Source of the DNA: Larkinella soli
Lineage (GTDB): Bacteria > Bacteroidota > Bacteroidia > Cytophagales > Spirosomataceae
Assembly (NCBI RefSeq): GCF_003703975.1
Contig: NZ_QTJY01000009.1
Location: 1 to 64,000 of the forward strand
Reading direction: 5' to 3'
DNA length: 64,000 nucleotides
Shown: positions 1-8,294 of the stretch, in pieces
How the letters are laid out: each line of letters opens with the position of its first letter
Position numbering within the stretch: the first letter of the stretch is position 1
Notes under the pieces: model-generated
What the model was told of the DNA's origin: nothing
What the model saw: only the letters and a program-made list of their open reading frames with translations
The model's database searches: none
Translations under genes and position numbers: made by a program

Positions 1-130
1 GGGCGGAGTTGCGCAGGAACTGACGCCGGTCGGCGGAGGGTGGGGAGCCGGGGGCCGCCGGGGTGGGGGCGGGGAGCGTGGGTTCGGGATGCCGCTTGAG
101 CATCTCCAGCAGGGTTTGCACTTTTTTCAT
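1..130 (-). CDS. N-terminus of a secreted protein with Tat-like signal (truncated by window edge)
   Basis: The minus strand opens with an ATG at 130 and stays open to the window edge, giving 43 residues that begin M-K-K-V-Q-T-L-L-E. After a Pro/Ala-rich stretch there is D-R-R-Q-F-L-R-N-S-A, which matches the twin-arginine pattern (S/T)RRxFLK that starts many Tat signal peptides. The rest, including the hydrophobic core and the mature domain, lies outside the window, so the family cannot be named. An arginine pair about 37 residues in, after a short cytosolic lead, is typical of Bacteroidota oxidoreductases and ferritin-like proteins, but that is only a guess. Codon usage (GC-rich third positions) fits the neighbouring genes. 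Confidence 0.55.
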   Translation of the reverse strand, partial: MKKVQTLLEMLKRHPEPTLPAPTPAAPGSPPSADRRQFLRNSA

Positions 131-345
131 TGTTTTTGGATTTAGGAGAAAATACTCTCTGAATGAGGTAAGCGAAATATACTTAAAAAGCTTACTTGCC
201 GGTAGTTGCCGGCGAATTTTTTCTGGGGGCCGCCCGGAAACAGTCGGCCCGCCCCGGCCGTTTCCGATGAAGGAGAAGGAACGGCAAACGACGCTTTCCT
301 GTTGCCGTAGAGGGGGATTGGCCTCCGCCTTGCCGCCGATACAAG

Positions 346-807
346 ATGACCGATCGACTAAAAGACGCCCTGCGCCGGGCCGCATCGTTTTGTGCGTACC
401 AGGAACGTACGCAGCAGGAAGTCCGGGATAAACTGGACGAATGGGATATTTACGGCGACGAAGCCGAGGAAATCATCGTTGCCCTGATTGAGCAGAATTA
501 CCTGAACGAGGAGCGGTTTGCGAAGACGTTTGCGGGCAGCAAATTCCGGGTGAAACGCTGGGGGAAGCACAAGATCCGTCAGCACCTCAAACAGCGCGGC
601 ATTACCGGCTATAATCTCGAACAGGCCATGAAGGAGATCGAGCCGGATGATTACCGCCGGACGCTCATCGACCTGCTCGAAAAAAAGAAACGCACGCTGC
701 ACGAAGAAAACCCGCTGATTCTCAAACAGAAGCTGGTCCGGTTTGCGCTTGCAAAAGGCTATGAGAGCGATCTGGTATGGTCGGTTCTGGGCGGAGACTC
801 GGAATAG
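346..807 (+). CDS. recX: RecX family regulatory protein
   Basis: This 153-residue protein has the size and all-helical character of RecX, the small cytosolic modulator that binds RecA filaments and restrains recombinase activity. The family signature is clear near the start (residues 14-30, F-C-A-Y-Q-E-R-T-Q-Q-E-V-R-D-K-L) and continues with L-I-E-Q-N-Y-L-N-E-E-R-F-A and the K-W-G-K-H-K-I-R-Q-x-L-K-Q-R-G-I block typical of the second three-helix repeat. recA is not next to it in this window, so it is a stand-alone copy. The ATG at 346 leaves no spare N-terminus compared with the family. It is followed 67 bp later by a methyltransferase on the same strand. Function is assigned from family knowledge. 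Confidence 0.9.
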   Translation: MTDRLKDALRRAASFCAYQERTQQEVRDKLDEWDIYGDEAEEIIVALIEQNYLNEERFAKTFAGSKFRVKRWGKHKIRQHLKQRGITGYNLEQAMKEIEPDDYRRTLIDLLEKKKRTLHEENPLILKQKLVRFALAKGYESDLVWSVLGGDSE

Positions 808-874
808 ATCGGGGCCCGGCCTTTTTATTGTACCCGGTTCTGTCATAGTTTAAGGGGCAAATTGAAGAAGGCTG

Positions 875-1837
875 ATGATGCAATGTCGGATCTGCGGGAA
901 TGCAGAAGGGAATACTCCGTACCGGGCGAAGGAAATGATGCTGGGACTCCGGCATGAGTTCTGTTACTTCCAGTGCCGCGCCTGCCGGTGCCTGCAGATC
1001 GAAACCATCCCGCCGAATCTGGCGGATTACTACCCCGAAAATTATAATGGCTATACACCGCCCCGGACGTCCGTATTCGGCGGGCCGGCGGGCGGGTTTC
1101 GCCGGCTGCGGTATGCGGCCGCCCTGAGGCCCGGCGGCCCCCTGAACGGGCTGATCAATGCGGTTGCCCCGGCCGGGCAATACAGCCTGCTCGGGCGGTT
1201 TGGGCTGACGCCCGATTCGCGCGTGCTGGATGTCGGCTGCGGCAACGGCAGTTACCTGTATCCGCTTTATGAACTGGGTTTCCGAAAGGCTGCGGGCATC
1301 GATCCGTTCATTCGGCAGACGCTGGTGTATCCCAACGGCTATACGGTACGGAAACAGTATTTTGAAGACGAGCGGCAGCCCTGGGATCTGATTCTTTACA
1401 ACCACTCTTTCGAACACGTCCCGAACCCGCAGGAACACCTTCGGAAAGTGCGGCAGGTGCTGACCGACGACGGCGCCTGCGTGATCCGGATCCCGACGGT
1501 TTCCTCCTTCGCCTGGGAGCATTACCGCACCGACTGGTTTCAGTTCGATGCGCCCCGCCACCTGTTCCTGCATTCGGTCGAGAGTATGCGGCTGCTGGCC
1601 GGGGAAGCCGGTTTGCAACTCATGGAAGTGGTATATGATTCCAACGAAATGCAGTTCATCGGCAGTGAAATGTACCGGAAGGACATTCCGCTGGTCGAAA
1701 AGAAAAAGCGGAGGGCCGGTTACGCCAACTATCTGAATTATAAGCTGAACAAGGGCGTTTTTCAACGAAAGGCCCGCACGCTGAATGCCGAAAGCCGGGG
1801 AGACCAGGCGGCTTTTATCCTGCGAAAAGGCCAATAA
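875..1837 (+). CDS. Class I SAM-dependent methyltransferase with N-terminal Cys pairs
   Basis: The 320-residue product has a glycine-rich SAM-binding motif V-L-D-V-G-C-G-N-G (residues 117-125) and the later Y-N-H-S-F-E-H-V-P-N-P block typical of Methyltransf_23/Methyltransf_11 enzymes. The first 40 residues carry two Cys-x2-Cys pairs (C4/C7 and C34/C37) that could bind zinc, followed by a Y-Y-P-x-x-Y motif, an architecture common in methyltransferases from surface-polysaccharide or natural-product clusters. The acceptor cannot be inferred. GAAGAAGG lies just before tandem ATG codons at 875 and 878, so the start could be either. A bidirectional terminator follows immediately. Confidence 0.8.
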   Translation: MMQCRICGNAEGNTPYRAKEMMLGLRHEFCYFQCRACRCLQIETIPPNLADYYPENYNGYTPPRTSVFGGPAGGFRRLRYAAALRPGGPLNGLINAVAPAGQYSLLGRFGLTPDSRVLDVGCGNGSYLYPLYELGFRKAAGIDPFIRQTLVYPNGYTVRKQYFEDERQPWDLILYNHSFEHVPNPQEHLRKVRQVLTDDGACVIRIPTVSSFAWEHYRTDWFQFDAPRHLFLHSVESMRLLAGEAGLQLMEVVYDSNEMQFIGSEMYRKDIPLVEKKKRRAGYANYLNYKLNKGVFQRKARTLNAESRGDQAAFILRKGQ

Positions 1838-1865
1838 AAAAGTCCCGCGGCCGGGCGGGACTTTT
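1838..1865. terminator. Bidirectional intrinsic terminator between methyltransferase and nrdB
   Basis: AAAAGTCCCG (1838-1847) pairs perfectly with CGGGACTTTT (1856-1865) around an 8-nt loop. The A-run before and T-run after the stem make it usable from both strands, which fits the convergent genes on either side. Confidence 0.75.
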
Positions 1866-1884
1866 CGTGGGGGAATGGATAGGT

Positions 1885-2874
1885 TTAAAAATCGGCGTCG
1901 AAGGCGATCTTCTGATCTTCTTTCTCCTTCGTCGACGACATGACGCCGGCTTTCTGGTATTCGCCGACCCGCTTTTCGAAGAAGTTGGTTTTCCCCTGGA
2001 GCGAGATCATGTCCATGAAATCGAAGGGGTTCGAAGAATTATAGATTTTGTTCAGGCCCAGCGAAACCAGCAGGTGATCGGCCACGAACTCGATGTACTG
2101 GTTCATCAGCTCGGCATTCATCCCGATCAGCGACACGGGCAGGGCGTCGGTGACGAATTCCTGCTCGATGCTGACGGCATCCCGGATGAGCGAGTAGACG
2201 TCCTCATCCGGCAGTTTGTTCCGGATGTGCTGCGTGTAGAGCAGACAGGCAAAGTCCCGGTGCAGTCCCTCGTCGCGCGAGATCAGCTCGTTCGAGAACG
2301 CCAGCCCCGGCATCAGACCGCGCTTTTTCAGCCAGAAAATTGAGCAGAACGAGCCCGAGAAGAAGATGCCCTCTACGGCGGCAAACGCCAGCAGACGCTC
2401 CACGAAACTCCCGTTTTCGATCCAGCGCATGGCCCATTCCGCTTTCCGCTTCACGCAGGCGATCGTATCGATGGCCCGCAGCATCCGGTCTTTTTCGGTC
2501 GGATTTTTGATGTAGGTATCGATCAGGAGCGAATAGGTTTCCGAGTGGATGTTTTCCATCATGATCTGGAAACCGTAAAAACATTTGGCCTCGGCATACT
2601 GAACCTGGGAAAGAAAACCGACCGCCAGGTTTTCGTTCACGATCCCGTCGGAGGCCGCAAAAAAGGCAAGTACGTGGGAGACAAAATGCCGTTCACCGTC
2701 GTTCAGATTTTCCCAGTCGCGCTGGTCCTGCGAGAGGTCGATTTCCTCGGCCGTCCAGAACGACGCTTCGTGCTGTTTGTACATCCTCCAGATGTCGTGG
2801 TGCTTAATGGGAAACAGAACGAACCGGAGCGGATCTTCCTGCAATAGCGGTTCGATTGCATCGGATTGAGCCAT
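1885..2874 (-). CDS. nrdB: Ribonucleotide reductase class Ia beta subunit (NrdB, R2)
   Basis: This 329-residue protein supplies the diferric-tyrosyl radical that NrdA needs to make deoxyribonucleotides. All metal ligands expected of R2 are visible: D76, E107, H110, E168, E202 and H205, and the radical tyrosine is Y114 in the H-S-E-T-Y block. The sequence is closest in style to the eukaryote-like R2 group ([17 protein letters not shown]), as usual in Bacteroidota. The C-terminal tail ends [10 protein letters not shown], the type of acidic-hydrophobic tail that docks to the alpha subunit. nrdA is not adjacent, so the two subunits must be encoded separately. The ATG at 2874 gives a normal N-terminus. 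Confidence 0.95.
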   Translation of the reverse strand: MAQSDAIEPLLQEDPLRFVLFPIKHHDIWRMYKQHEASFWTAEEIDLSQDQRDWENLNDGERHFVSHVLAFFAASDGIVNENLAVGFLSQVQYAEAKCFYGFQIMMENIHSETYSLLIDTYIKNPTEKDRMLRAIDTIACVKRKAEWAMRWIENGSFVERLLAFAAVEGIFFSGSFCSIFWLKKRGLMPGLAFSNELISRDEGLHRDFACLLYTQHIRNKLPDEDVYSLIRDAVSIEQEFVTDALPVSLIGMNAELMNQYIEFVADHLLVSLGLNKIYNSSNPFDFMDMISLQGKTNFFEKRVGEYQKAGVMSSTKEKEDQKIAFDADF

Positions 2875-3109
2875 AATGCTATAAGGTATAAAACGTGATT
2901 ATACGTAGAAATCAACAGGCTGGAACTTGCGCAGCGAGCTAACAAAATTATCAGATTAGCGCAGGAAAACAACCCAAAATCCGGAAGTTGAAACTGGAAT
3001 TTCGGGGCAGGATTCTTTAACTATGTCGCTATCAAATAGTTGCCGGCAACGGGACAAAGTAACTTCTTGGAAATCTGCTATACGGCCTGAATGGATTGAA
3101 AAACAGTCA

Positions 3110-3140
3110 TTTGTGCTCATGGCTACCTCTTGTATTTTTG
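3110..3140 (+). promoter_or_regulatory. Bacteroidota-type promoter, TTTG-N19-TATTTTTG
   Basis: TTTG at 3110-3113 and TATTTTTG at 3133-3140 match the Bacteroidota -33 and -7 elements with 19 bp between them. The -7 box ends only 4 nt before the ATG at 3145, so the predicted transcription start falls on or next to the start codon and the mRNA would be essentially leaderless. Confidence 0.7.
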
Positions 3141-3144
3141 CGCC

Positions 3145-3927
3145 ATGCAAGCCGTAACGCCCCCGCCGGTCAGTGCCGTCATGATTACCTGGAACTCCGC
3201 CCGAATTCTGCCGGAAGTCCTGAAAGCCCTTTGCTGGTGTGACGAGGTGGTGATCGTCGACTCGGGCAGCACCGACCGGACGCTGGACATCGCCCGGGCG
3301 CACGGCTGCCGGACGCTCCACCGCGACTTCGACGGCTTCGGTACGCAGAAAGGATTTGCCGTCTGCCAGGCGCGCAACCCCTGGGTGCTGGTGGTTGATG
3401 CCGACGAGATCGTGACCGACGAACTCCGCGACGAGATCCGCCGGAGGCTCGCCGATCCGGGCGATTGCCGGGGGTTCGAGGTGCCGATCTCCCTGGTTTT
3501 TCTGGGCCGGCTCCTGCGGTATGGAGGAGAATACAAAATGCCCCACCTCCGGCTTTTCGACAAACGCTGCGGGAACTACAACACCGCCCGGGTCCACGAA
3601 GACGTTGTGCTGAACGGCCCCGTCGGGCGGCTCTCCCATCATATGCTGCACGACAGTTACGGCAGCCTCCACGAGTATTTCGAGAAATTCAATCGCTATA
3701 CCACCGCCGGGGCCCGCGACCTGCTCAGCCGGGGAGAACGCGGGTCGATTGCCCAGATCATCTTCCGCCTTCCGATCACCTTCCTGAAGGAATATGTCCT
3801 CAAACGCAACTTCCTCAACGGCTATCCCGGCTTCGTCTGGTCGCTTTTTTCGGCCATGTACCCCGTCGTTAAATATGCCAAGCTGAGGGAGTTACGCCGG
3901 CAGCAGTCCCGACAGGTCAAAATTTAG
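3145..3927 (+). CDS. Family 2 glycosyltransferase (WaaE/KdtX-like)
   Basis: The 260-residue product is a GT-A fold family 2 glycosyltransferase. It shows the nucleotide-binding strand E-V-V-I-V-D-S-G-S-T-D-R-T (residues 34-46) and the metal-binding D-A-D at 85-87 in V-L-V-V-D-A-D-E-I-V. The pattern V-S-A-V-M-I-T-W-N-S at the start and the R-x-H-E-D-V block further on resemble the LPS-core glucosyltransferase WaaE/KdtX group, so a role in lipopolysaccharide or another surface glycan is likely. I start it at ATG 3145: an upstream TTG at 3130 is in frame, but it would lie inside the -7 promoter element. The gene is alone, convergent with the MNT remnant. Confidence 0.85.
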   Translation: MQAVTPPPVSAVMITWNSARILPEVLKALCWCDEVVIVDSGSTDRTLDIARAHGCRTLHRDFDGFGTQKGFAVCQARNPWVLVVDADEIVTDELRDEIRRRLADPGDCRGFEVPISLVFLGRLLRYGGEYKMPHLRLFDKRCGNYNTARVHEDVVLNGPVGRLSHHMLHDSYGSLHEYFEKFNRYTTAGARDLLSRGERGSIAQIIFRLPITFLKEYVLKRNFLNGYPGFVWSLFSAMYPVVKYAKLRELRRQQSRQVKI

Positions 3928-3966
3928 GGAACCGGCGAATGCTCTCTGCGTCGATTTATTGGCGGG

Positions 3967-4242
3967 CTACGCTTCCCGTTCGTAGATCACCCGTCCGTAG
4001 CGGTCGATGTTGTCCCGGAGTTTCGGGTTGTTCAGGGTGTCGTAGTGCAGCACGTCGAACCAGAGCAGGGTCGGGCTTTCTTCTTCCAGCATGAAATGAA
4101 CATGGCTCACCGTGCCGAAGGTAACCTCCCTGCCTACCAGCGCCAGATCGACGTCGGAGCCGCGCTCAAACGTCCCTTTTGCCCGTGAGCCGTACAGAAC
4201 GACTCGCTCGATGGACGGCTCCGACGCAAAAAGCCGGAGCAT
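3967..4242 (-). CDS. MNT-type minimal nucleotidyltransferase (orphan antitoxin remnant)
   Basis: These 91 residues form a minimal nucleotidyltransferase with the intact active-site signature G18-S19-x10-D30-x-D32 (Y-G-S-R-A-K-G then S-D-V-D-L-A). In type VII HEPT/MNT systems such a protein AMPylates and silences its HEPT partner. Here the partner is reduced to a fragment directly upstream. The frame stays open above the first ATG back to position 4278 (L-S-L-I-E-Q-D-D-Y precedes the Met), and those residues look like genuine MNT N-terminal sequence, so ATG 4242 is probably not the ancestral start and the protein may be shortened or no longer made. Whether it is still active is unknown. Confidence 0.65.
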   Translation of the reverse strand: MLRLFASEPSIERVVLYGSRAKGTFERGSDVDLALVGREVTFGTVSHVHFMLEEESPTLLWFDVLHYDTLNNPKLRDNIDRYGRVIYEREA

Positions 4243-4278
4243 ATAATCGTCCTGTTCGATCAGACTTAACTCCTTAAA

Positions 4279-4359
4279 TCAGGGGAGAACCTCCTCGATG
4301 GTTTTCAAGGCGTTCCCGTAATTTTCGAACCGCTCTTTCCAGCGCAGATCCGCATTCAT
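4279..4359 (-). pseudogene. 5' remnant of a HEPT (HI0074-like) substrate-binding/toxin gene
   Basis: From ATG 4359 the minus strand encodes 26 residues with R-W-K-E-R-F-E-N-Y-G-N-A-L, the typical opening of HI0074-family nucleotidyltransferase substrate-binding proteins (HEPT toxins), and then stops at TGA 4279-4281. The remaining roughly 110 residues of a normal HEPT protein are missing. The fragment is in the same reading frame as the MNT sequence that follows, which points to an internal deletion joining the two genes. Too short for an ordinary ORF caller. Confidence 0.6.
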
Positions 4360-4493
4360 AGGCAGTAGGGGGTCGATAACGCCCCAAATATCAGGAGTTG
4401 ACCGGGTAAGTCAAACCGGATGAGCCGGTTGACGGACGCCGGCCTTTTCATCTTTGCCGATCCGGTTGTAGTTTAGGGAAAACAGAAAACCCT

Positions 4494-5606
4494 ATGATCG
4501 AAGCAAAGCGTGTTTACGGACAAATCGTATTTCTGATCTTTTTATTAGGGGCCGGCTTCTGCGTATCGACGCCGGTATCCGCCCAGGGAAACCGGCTGAA
4601 ACCGGGATTCGACAAAGACGAATACGTTGAACTGATCCGGCTGACGGCCCTCAACTACGACTCCATCGACATCGCCCGCCCGACCCGCTCCCGGAGGATC
4701 TACCGCTCCCGGGAAATGGCCCTCGACAATCGCTGGGAGTACTGGGTCCGGGACGACAACGTCGGGATCATCAGCATCCGGGGAACCACGCTGAGTTCGG
4801 TGAGCTGGCTGGCCAATTTCTATGCCGCCATGGTACCGGCCGCCGGCGAACTGCACCTTACCAGAGACGACGTCTGGAAGTACCGGCTGGCGGACCATCC
4901 GAAGGCGGCCGTACACATCGGCTGGCTGATCGCCACGGCCTACCTCTCCCGGGACATCATCCCGAAGATCGACTCCAGCTACCGCCGGGGCATTAAGGAA
5001 TATCTGATTATCGGTCACAGCCAGGGCGGAGCCATCAGCTTTCTGCTCAACGCCTACCTGCAAAACCAGAAGGGCGGCCTCCTGCCGCAGGACCTCCGCA
5101 TCAAGACCTATTGCAGCGCCGGCCCCAAACCCGGAAACCTGTATTTCGCCTATGACTACGAAGCCATGACCCAGGGCGGCTGGGCCTGGAATGTCGTCAA
5201 TTCCGCCGACTGGGTGCCTGAAACGCCGGTGTCGATCCAGACCATCAACGACTTTAACAAAACGAATCCGTTCGTCAATGCCCGGACGGCCATCCGGAAG
5301 CAGCCCTTCGCCAAACGGCTGGCGTTACGCTACATCTTCAATAAACTCGACAAACCGACCCGCAAGGCCCAGCGGCAGTACCAGCGGTTTCTGGGACAGG
5401 CGGCTTCGCGTATCGTCCAGAAGAACCTGACCGGGTACCAGACCCCCCGGTTTTACGAAAGCAGCCACTACGTCCGGACCGGCAATACCATCGTCTTAAA
5501 GGCTGATGAGGACTATTTCAAACAGTATCCGGACAGCGACAAACAGATTTTCATCCACCACGTCTTCCAGCCTTACCTGTTCCTGGTAGACAAACTGAAG
5601 CCGTAA
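4494..5606 (+). CDS. Secreted class 3 (alpha/beta-hydrolase) lipase family protein
   Basis: The protein has 370 residues. Residues 1-31 are a Sec signal peptide ending in S-A-Q-G. The mature part carries G-H-S-Q-G-G with the nucleophile at S176, preceded by the oxyanion-type strand G-I-I-S-I-R-G-T (91-98), as in class 3 (fungal-type) lipases. An Asp in N-S-A-D-W-V-P-E-T-P and the His pair near the C-terminus (I-H-H-V-F) complete a plausible Ser-Asp-His triad. It probably hydrolyses lipid or other ester substrates in the periplasm or outside the cell. The gene is alone and convergent with the histidine kinase downstream. Substrate cannot be read from the sequence. Confidence 0.8.
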   Translation: MIEAKRVYGQIVFLIFLLGAGFCVSTPVSAQGNRLKPGFDKDEYVELIRLTALNYDSIDIARPTRSRRIYRSREMALDNRWEYWVRDDNVGIISIRGTTLSSVSWLANFYAAMVPAAGELHLTRDDVWKYRLADHPKAAVHIGWLIATAYLSRDIIPKIDSSYRRGIKEYLIIGHSQGGAISFLLNAYLQNQKGGLLPQDLRIKTYCSAGPKPGNLYFAYDYEAMTQGGWAWNVVNSADWVPETPVSIQTINDFNKTNPFVNARTAIRKQPFAKRLALRYIFNKLDKPTRKAQRQYQRFLGQAASRIVQKNLTGYQTPRFYESSHYVRTGNTIVLKADEDYFKQYPDSDKQIFIHHVFQPYLFLVDKLKP

Positions 5607-5620
5607 GCCGCCGGTTCCGG

Positions 5621-6664
5621 TCAGAGGACGGTCACCGTACTTTCGACCAGAGGCAGGGTGACGATGAACTGCTCCCGGTCTTCTTCCACTCTGGGTTCCG
5701 GCTGTCCGAGCATGCGGTATTTGATCAGAATATTGCTCAGACCCACTCCGTTGGAGACCACCCGCCCGTTCCGGCGCTGCAGGTTGTTCCGCACGACCAG
5801 CCGGCCCCGGTCGTCGGTCAGGATTTCGACCGTCAGCGGCTGTTCGGCCAGGACGATGTTGTGCTTGACGGCGTTCTCGACCAGCAGTTGCAGCGTCAGG
5901 GGAGGAAGCTGGTGCCGGCTGTACTGTTCCCCGACCCGGATGATCAGGTTCAGCCCACTTCCGTAACGCGTGCGCAGGAGGTGATAATACGACTGGATGA
6001 AGGCCAGCTCGGTAGTCAGACTCGTCAGCTGATGAACGTTTGAGCGCAGCAGATACCGGTAGACCGAACTGAGTTCTTCCAGAAACTGCCGCGCGCGGGC
6101 GGGGTCCTCTTCGATGAGGGAGTCGAGGACATTGAGGCTGTTGAACAGAAAATGCGGGCTGACCTGTTGTTTCAGGGCGTCGAACCGGCTTTGCAGGTTC
6201 GCTTTCTTGAGCCGTTCGGCTTCTACGAGCGCCTGGTGGCGCTGTTCGAAGGCATTGATGCTTTCATAAATAATCGTAATCAGAATCACGATCAGCACAA
6301 TGGCCAGCAGAGCCCAAGGCAGGTTCTGAAAAGCGACCGGGGACAGGCCGGCGTATCCGATTCCGAGAAAAAGCACCGCCACGTTGAAGCTGCAGAACGG
6401 GACCAGGACCGCAAGCATCAGCAGTACCCGCTTCAGACCCACGCGGTAGTTGGGGAAACGCCGGTGAAACCAGAGCGCCACCGCGTTGTTGACCAGCCAC
6501 TGACCGAAAAAGACGATGAACGACACTATGGTACCCAGCGCGAACGTCCGCCAGTCGGTCAGGTAAGCGGGGCCGAAAAGCAGATAATTGAATCCCAATA
6601 AGACCGGAGGCATGATCACCAGCTGCATCCGGTCGTTCTGCTGAGTGTATTTAGGAAGATTCAC
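5621..6664 (-). CDS. LytS/YehU-type sensor histidine kinase
   Basis: This 347-residue membrane kinase has four hydrophobic segments in the first 135 residues, a short coiled linker (residues 138-165), and the His_kinase block Q-Q-V-S-P-H-F-L-F-N-S-L-N with the phosphoacceptor H171. The ATP-binding N-box L-V-E-N-A-V-K-H-N and a later G-V-G-L-S-N glycine box follow. Partners of such kinases are LytTR response regulators, but none lies next to it. The start is GTG at 6664, overlapping the stop of the MocR gene in the sequence GTGA, so translation is probably coupled. An internal ATG (Met13) is a less likely start. Ligand or stimulus is unknown. Confidence 0.85.
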   Translation of the reverse strand: MNLPKYTQQNDRMQLVIMPPVLLGFNYLLFGPAYLTDWRTFALGTIVSFIVFFGQWLVNNAVALWFHRRFPNYRVGLKRVLLMLAVLVPFCSFNVAVLFLGIGYAGLSPVAFQNLPWALLAIVLIVILITIIYESINAFEQRHQALVEAERLKKANLQSRFDALKQQVSPHFLFNSLNVLDSLIEEDPARARQFLEELSSVYRYLLRSNVHQLTSLTTELAFIQSYYHLLRTRYGSGLNLIIRVGEQYSRHQLPPLTLQLLVENAVKHNIVLAEQPLTVEILTDDRGRLVVRNNLQRRNGRVVSNGVGLSNILIKYRMLGQPEPRVEEDREQFIVTLPLVESTVTVL

Positions 6665-8193
6665 GCGGGGTTCGAATGGACGGGGTAGATGGGATCGAAA
6701 ATACGCAAATCGCTTCTTCTTTCAAGCCAGGTAGTCACGCTTTTTCGCAGCAGCCGGACGGCCTGCTCGATTTCGGCGGCATTCAAAGAGGCAAAGCCGA
6801 GCCGGGTCGCGTTCGGGGTCGCCGACGGGGAGAAGAAATTGCGGCCGTCATTGAAAAAGAGGCCGTTGCGGTCGGCAATATCGGCCACCGCCGTCAGGTC
6901 GACGGCCGGATCGAAGCGGGCCCAGACGGCCATGCCGCCCTCGGGACGCCGGAAGTGCAGATGCCCTCCCAGTTCCTGTTCCAGCAGGTTGCAGAACAGA
7001 TCCCGGCGGTCGTGGTAAATCCGGTTGACCTTGTTGAGGTGCCGCGTGATGGTGCCGTCCCGGAACAGCCCGGCCATCGCCTTCTCCAGGACCGTATCAC
7101 CCTGAAAGTCGATCAGACGCCGAAACTGCGTCAGCCGGCCGATAAAGTCGGCCGGAGCGATCACGAATCCGAGCCGGATGGAGGGAGCGATCATCTTGCT
7201 GAGCGTACCGACGTACAGGCAGTTGCCTTTCCGGTCGCTGCTGATCAGGGGCAGATAGGGCACGGACGTATACCGGAAGTCGAAATCGTAATCATCTTCG
7301 ATCACGGCCACGCCATGTTCCTGCGCCAGGGCCAGGAGCCGCATCCGGCGTTCGGGCGGCATGGTGACGGTGGTGGGGTAGTGGTGGTGCGGGGTCAGGT
7401 AAAGCAGCCGGACGGGCTGACGCTGAAGGATTTCTTTCAGGGCGTCGACATTGAGGCCGTGTTCGTCGACCGGCACCCGGACCAGCTCCGCCCCGCACTG
7501 GTTCGCCATGGAGATGATGAAGTAATAATCCAGCTCGCTGACCGCCACCCGGTCGCCGGGTTTGAGCAACGTCTGGCAGATCATGAAGAAAGCCATCTGC
7601 GCCCCGCGCGTGATGAGAACGTTTTCGGGCGCGCATTGAATTCGGCGGGTCTCGGAGAGGAAATCGGCTATGGCCGTCCGCAGTTCCCCGACACCGGCGG
7701 GGGAGGAGTATTTGAGGTACTGCCGCGTCAGGTTTCGCCGGGCGATCCGCCGGTATTCCCGCATCAGCTCGTCGATCGGCGCCAGACGGACGTCCGGAAA
7801 GCCGTCGTCCAGCACCAGGCCCCGGGCCGGAAAACCGGTCATGAACCCCTCCGGCCACGGTCGTTCTTCCCAGTGGAAATTGGCGGCTTTCGGAAAACGC
7901 CCGGGCGGCATCCACCCCCCTTGTGCTGGCCTGGCCGGCGACTGGTCGGCGATGAAGACGCCCTTTCGGGGCACGGAAGCCAGCCAGCCCTGCAGGAGCA
8001 GATCGTCGTAAGCCGCGTTCACGGTTTTCCGGTGTACGCTTAGCAGGCCCGCCAGGACCCGGCTCGACGGCATCGGATCACCCGGCTTCAGCCGGCCGTC
8101 CCGGATAAAATCCACGATCTGATCGGCGATCTGCCGGAAGATCGGTTTATCGGCTCCGCGGGCAACGGCAATCCATTCTTTCGGGAAACTCAT
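6661..8193 (-). CDS. MocR/PdxR-type transcriptional regulator (GntR wHTH + aminotransferase fold)
   Basis: The 510-residue protein fuses an N-terminal GntR winged helix (P-I-F-R-Q-I-A-D-Q-I-V-D-F-I, then the L-S-V-H-R-K-T-V-N-A-A-Y recognition helix) to a fold-type I aminotransferase domain. The PLP lysine sits in Y-V-G-T-L-S-K, and I-E-D-D-Y-D-F-D-F contributes the pyridine-binding Asp. MocR proteins sense PLP or an amino acid and usually act on a divergent gene; here that gene encodes a secreted cupin. I start at ATG 8193 because AGGAG lies 6 nt upstream and the 19 additional in-frame residues are not family-like. Its last codon overlaps the histidine kinase start by 4 bp. Confidence 0.87.
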   Translation of the reverse strand: MSFPKEWIAVARGADKPIFRQIADQIVDFIRDGRLKPGDPMPSSRVLAGLLSVHRKTVNAAYDDLLLQGWLASVPRKGVFIADQSPARPAQGGWMPPGRFPKAANFHWEERPWPEGFMTGFPARGLVLDDGFPDVRLAPIDELMREYRRIARRNLTRQYLKYSSPAGVGELRTAIADFLSETRRIQCAPENVLITRGAQMAFFMICQTLLKPGDRVAVSELDYYFIISMANQCGAELVRVPVDEHGLNVDALKEILQRQPVRLLYLTPHHHYPTTVTMPPERRMRLLALAQEHGVAVIEDDYDFDFRYTSVPYLPLISSDRKGNCLYVGTLSKMIAPSIRLGFVIAPADFIGRLTQFRRLIDFQGDTVLEKAMAGLFRDGTITRHLNKVNRIYHDRRDLFCNLLEQELGGHLHFRRPEGGMAVWARFDPAVDLTAVADIADRNGLFFNDGRNFFSPSATPNATRLGFASLNAAEIEQAVRLLRKSVTTWLERRSDLRIFDPIYPVHSNPA

Positions 8194-8199
8194 GCTGGA

Positions 8200-8204
8200 C
8201 TCCT
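8200..8204 (-). promoter_or_regulatory. Shine-Dalgarno AGGAG fixing the MocR start
   Basis: AGGAG on the minus strand is 6 nt before ATG 8193. Such sites are rare in this window, and this one argues for the shorter MocR start over an in-frame ATG 57 nt further upstream. Confidence 0.5.
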
Positions 8205-8283
8205 GATTTTCTTGAAACTGGATGCCTCCGGTCGGGTCATCTTCCCGCAATTTTAGCGCATCCCCAACAAAGGTGGTATTAAA

Positions 8284-8290
8284 AAGGAGG
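8284..8290 (+). promoter_or_regulatory. Strong Shine-Dalgarno AAGGAGG before the cupin gene
   Basis: A full AAGGAGG lies 4 nt before ATG 8295. Bacteroidota genes seldom have this; together with the MocR site across the divergent region it hints that both genes of this pair share an origin or need efficient initiation. Confidence 0.5.
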
Positions 8291-8294
8291 AATC

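Noticed and set aside
1885-2874. Absence of nrdA beside nrdB as a sign of a broken operon
   Set aside because: Split nrdA and nrdB loci are possible in this group, and all NrdB ligands are intact, so this is not treated as an anomaly.
3130-3144. TTG at 3130 as an earlier start of the glycosyltransferase
   Set aside because: The codons overlap the -7 promoter element, and the family N-terminus begins after ATG 3145.
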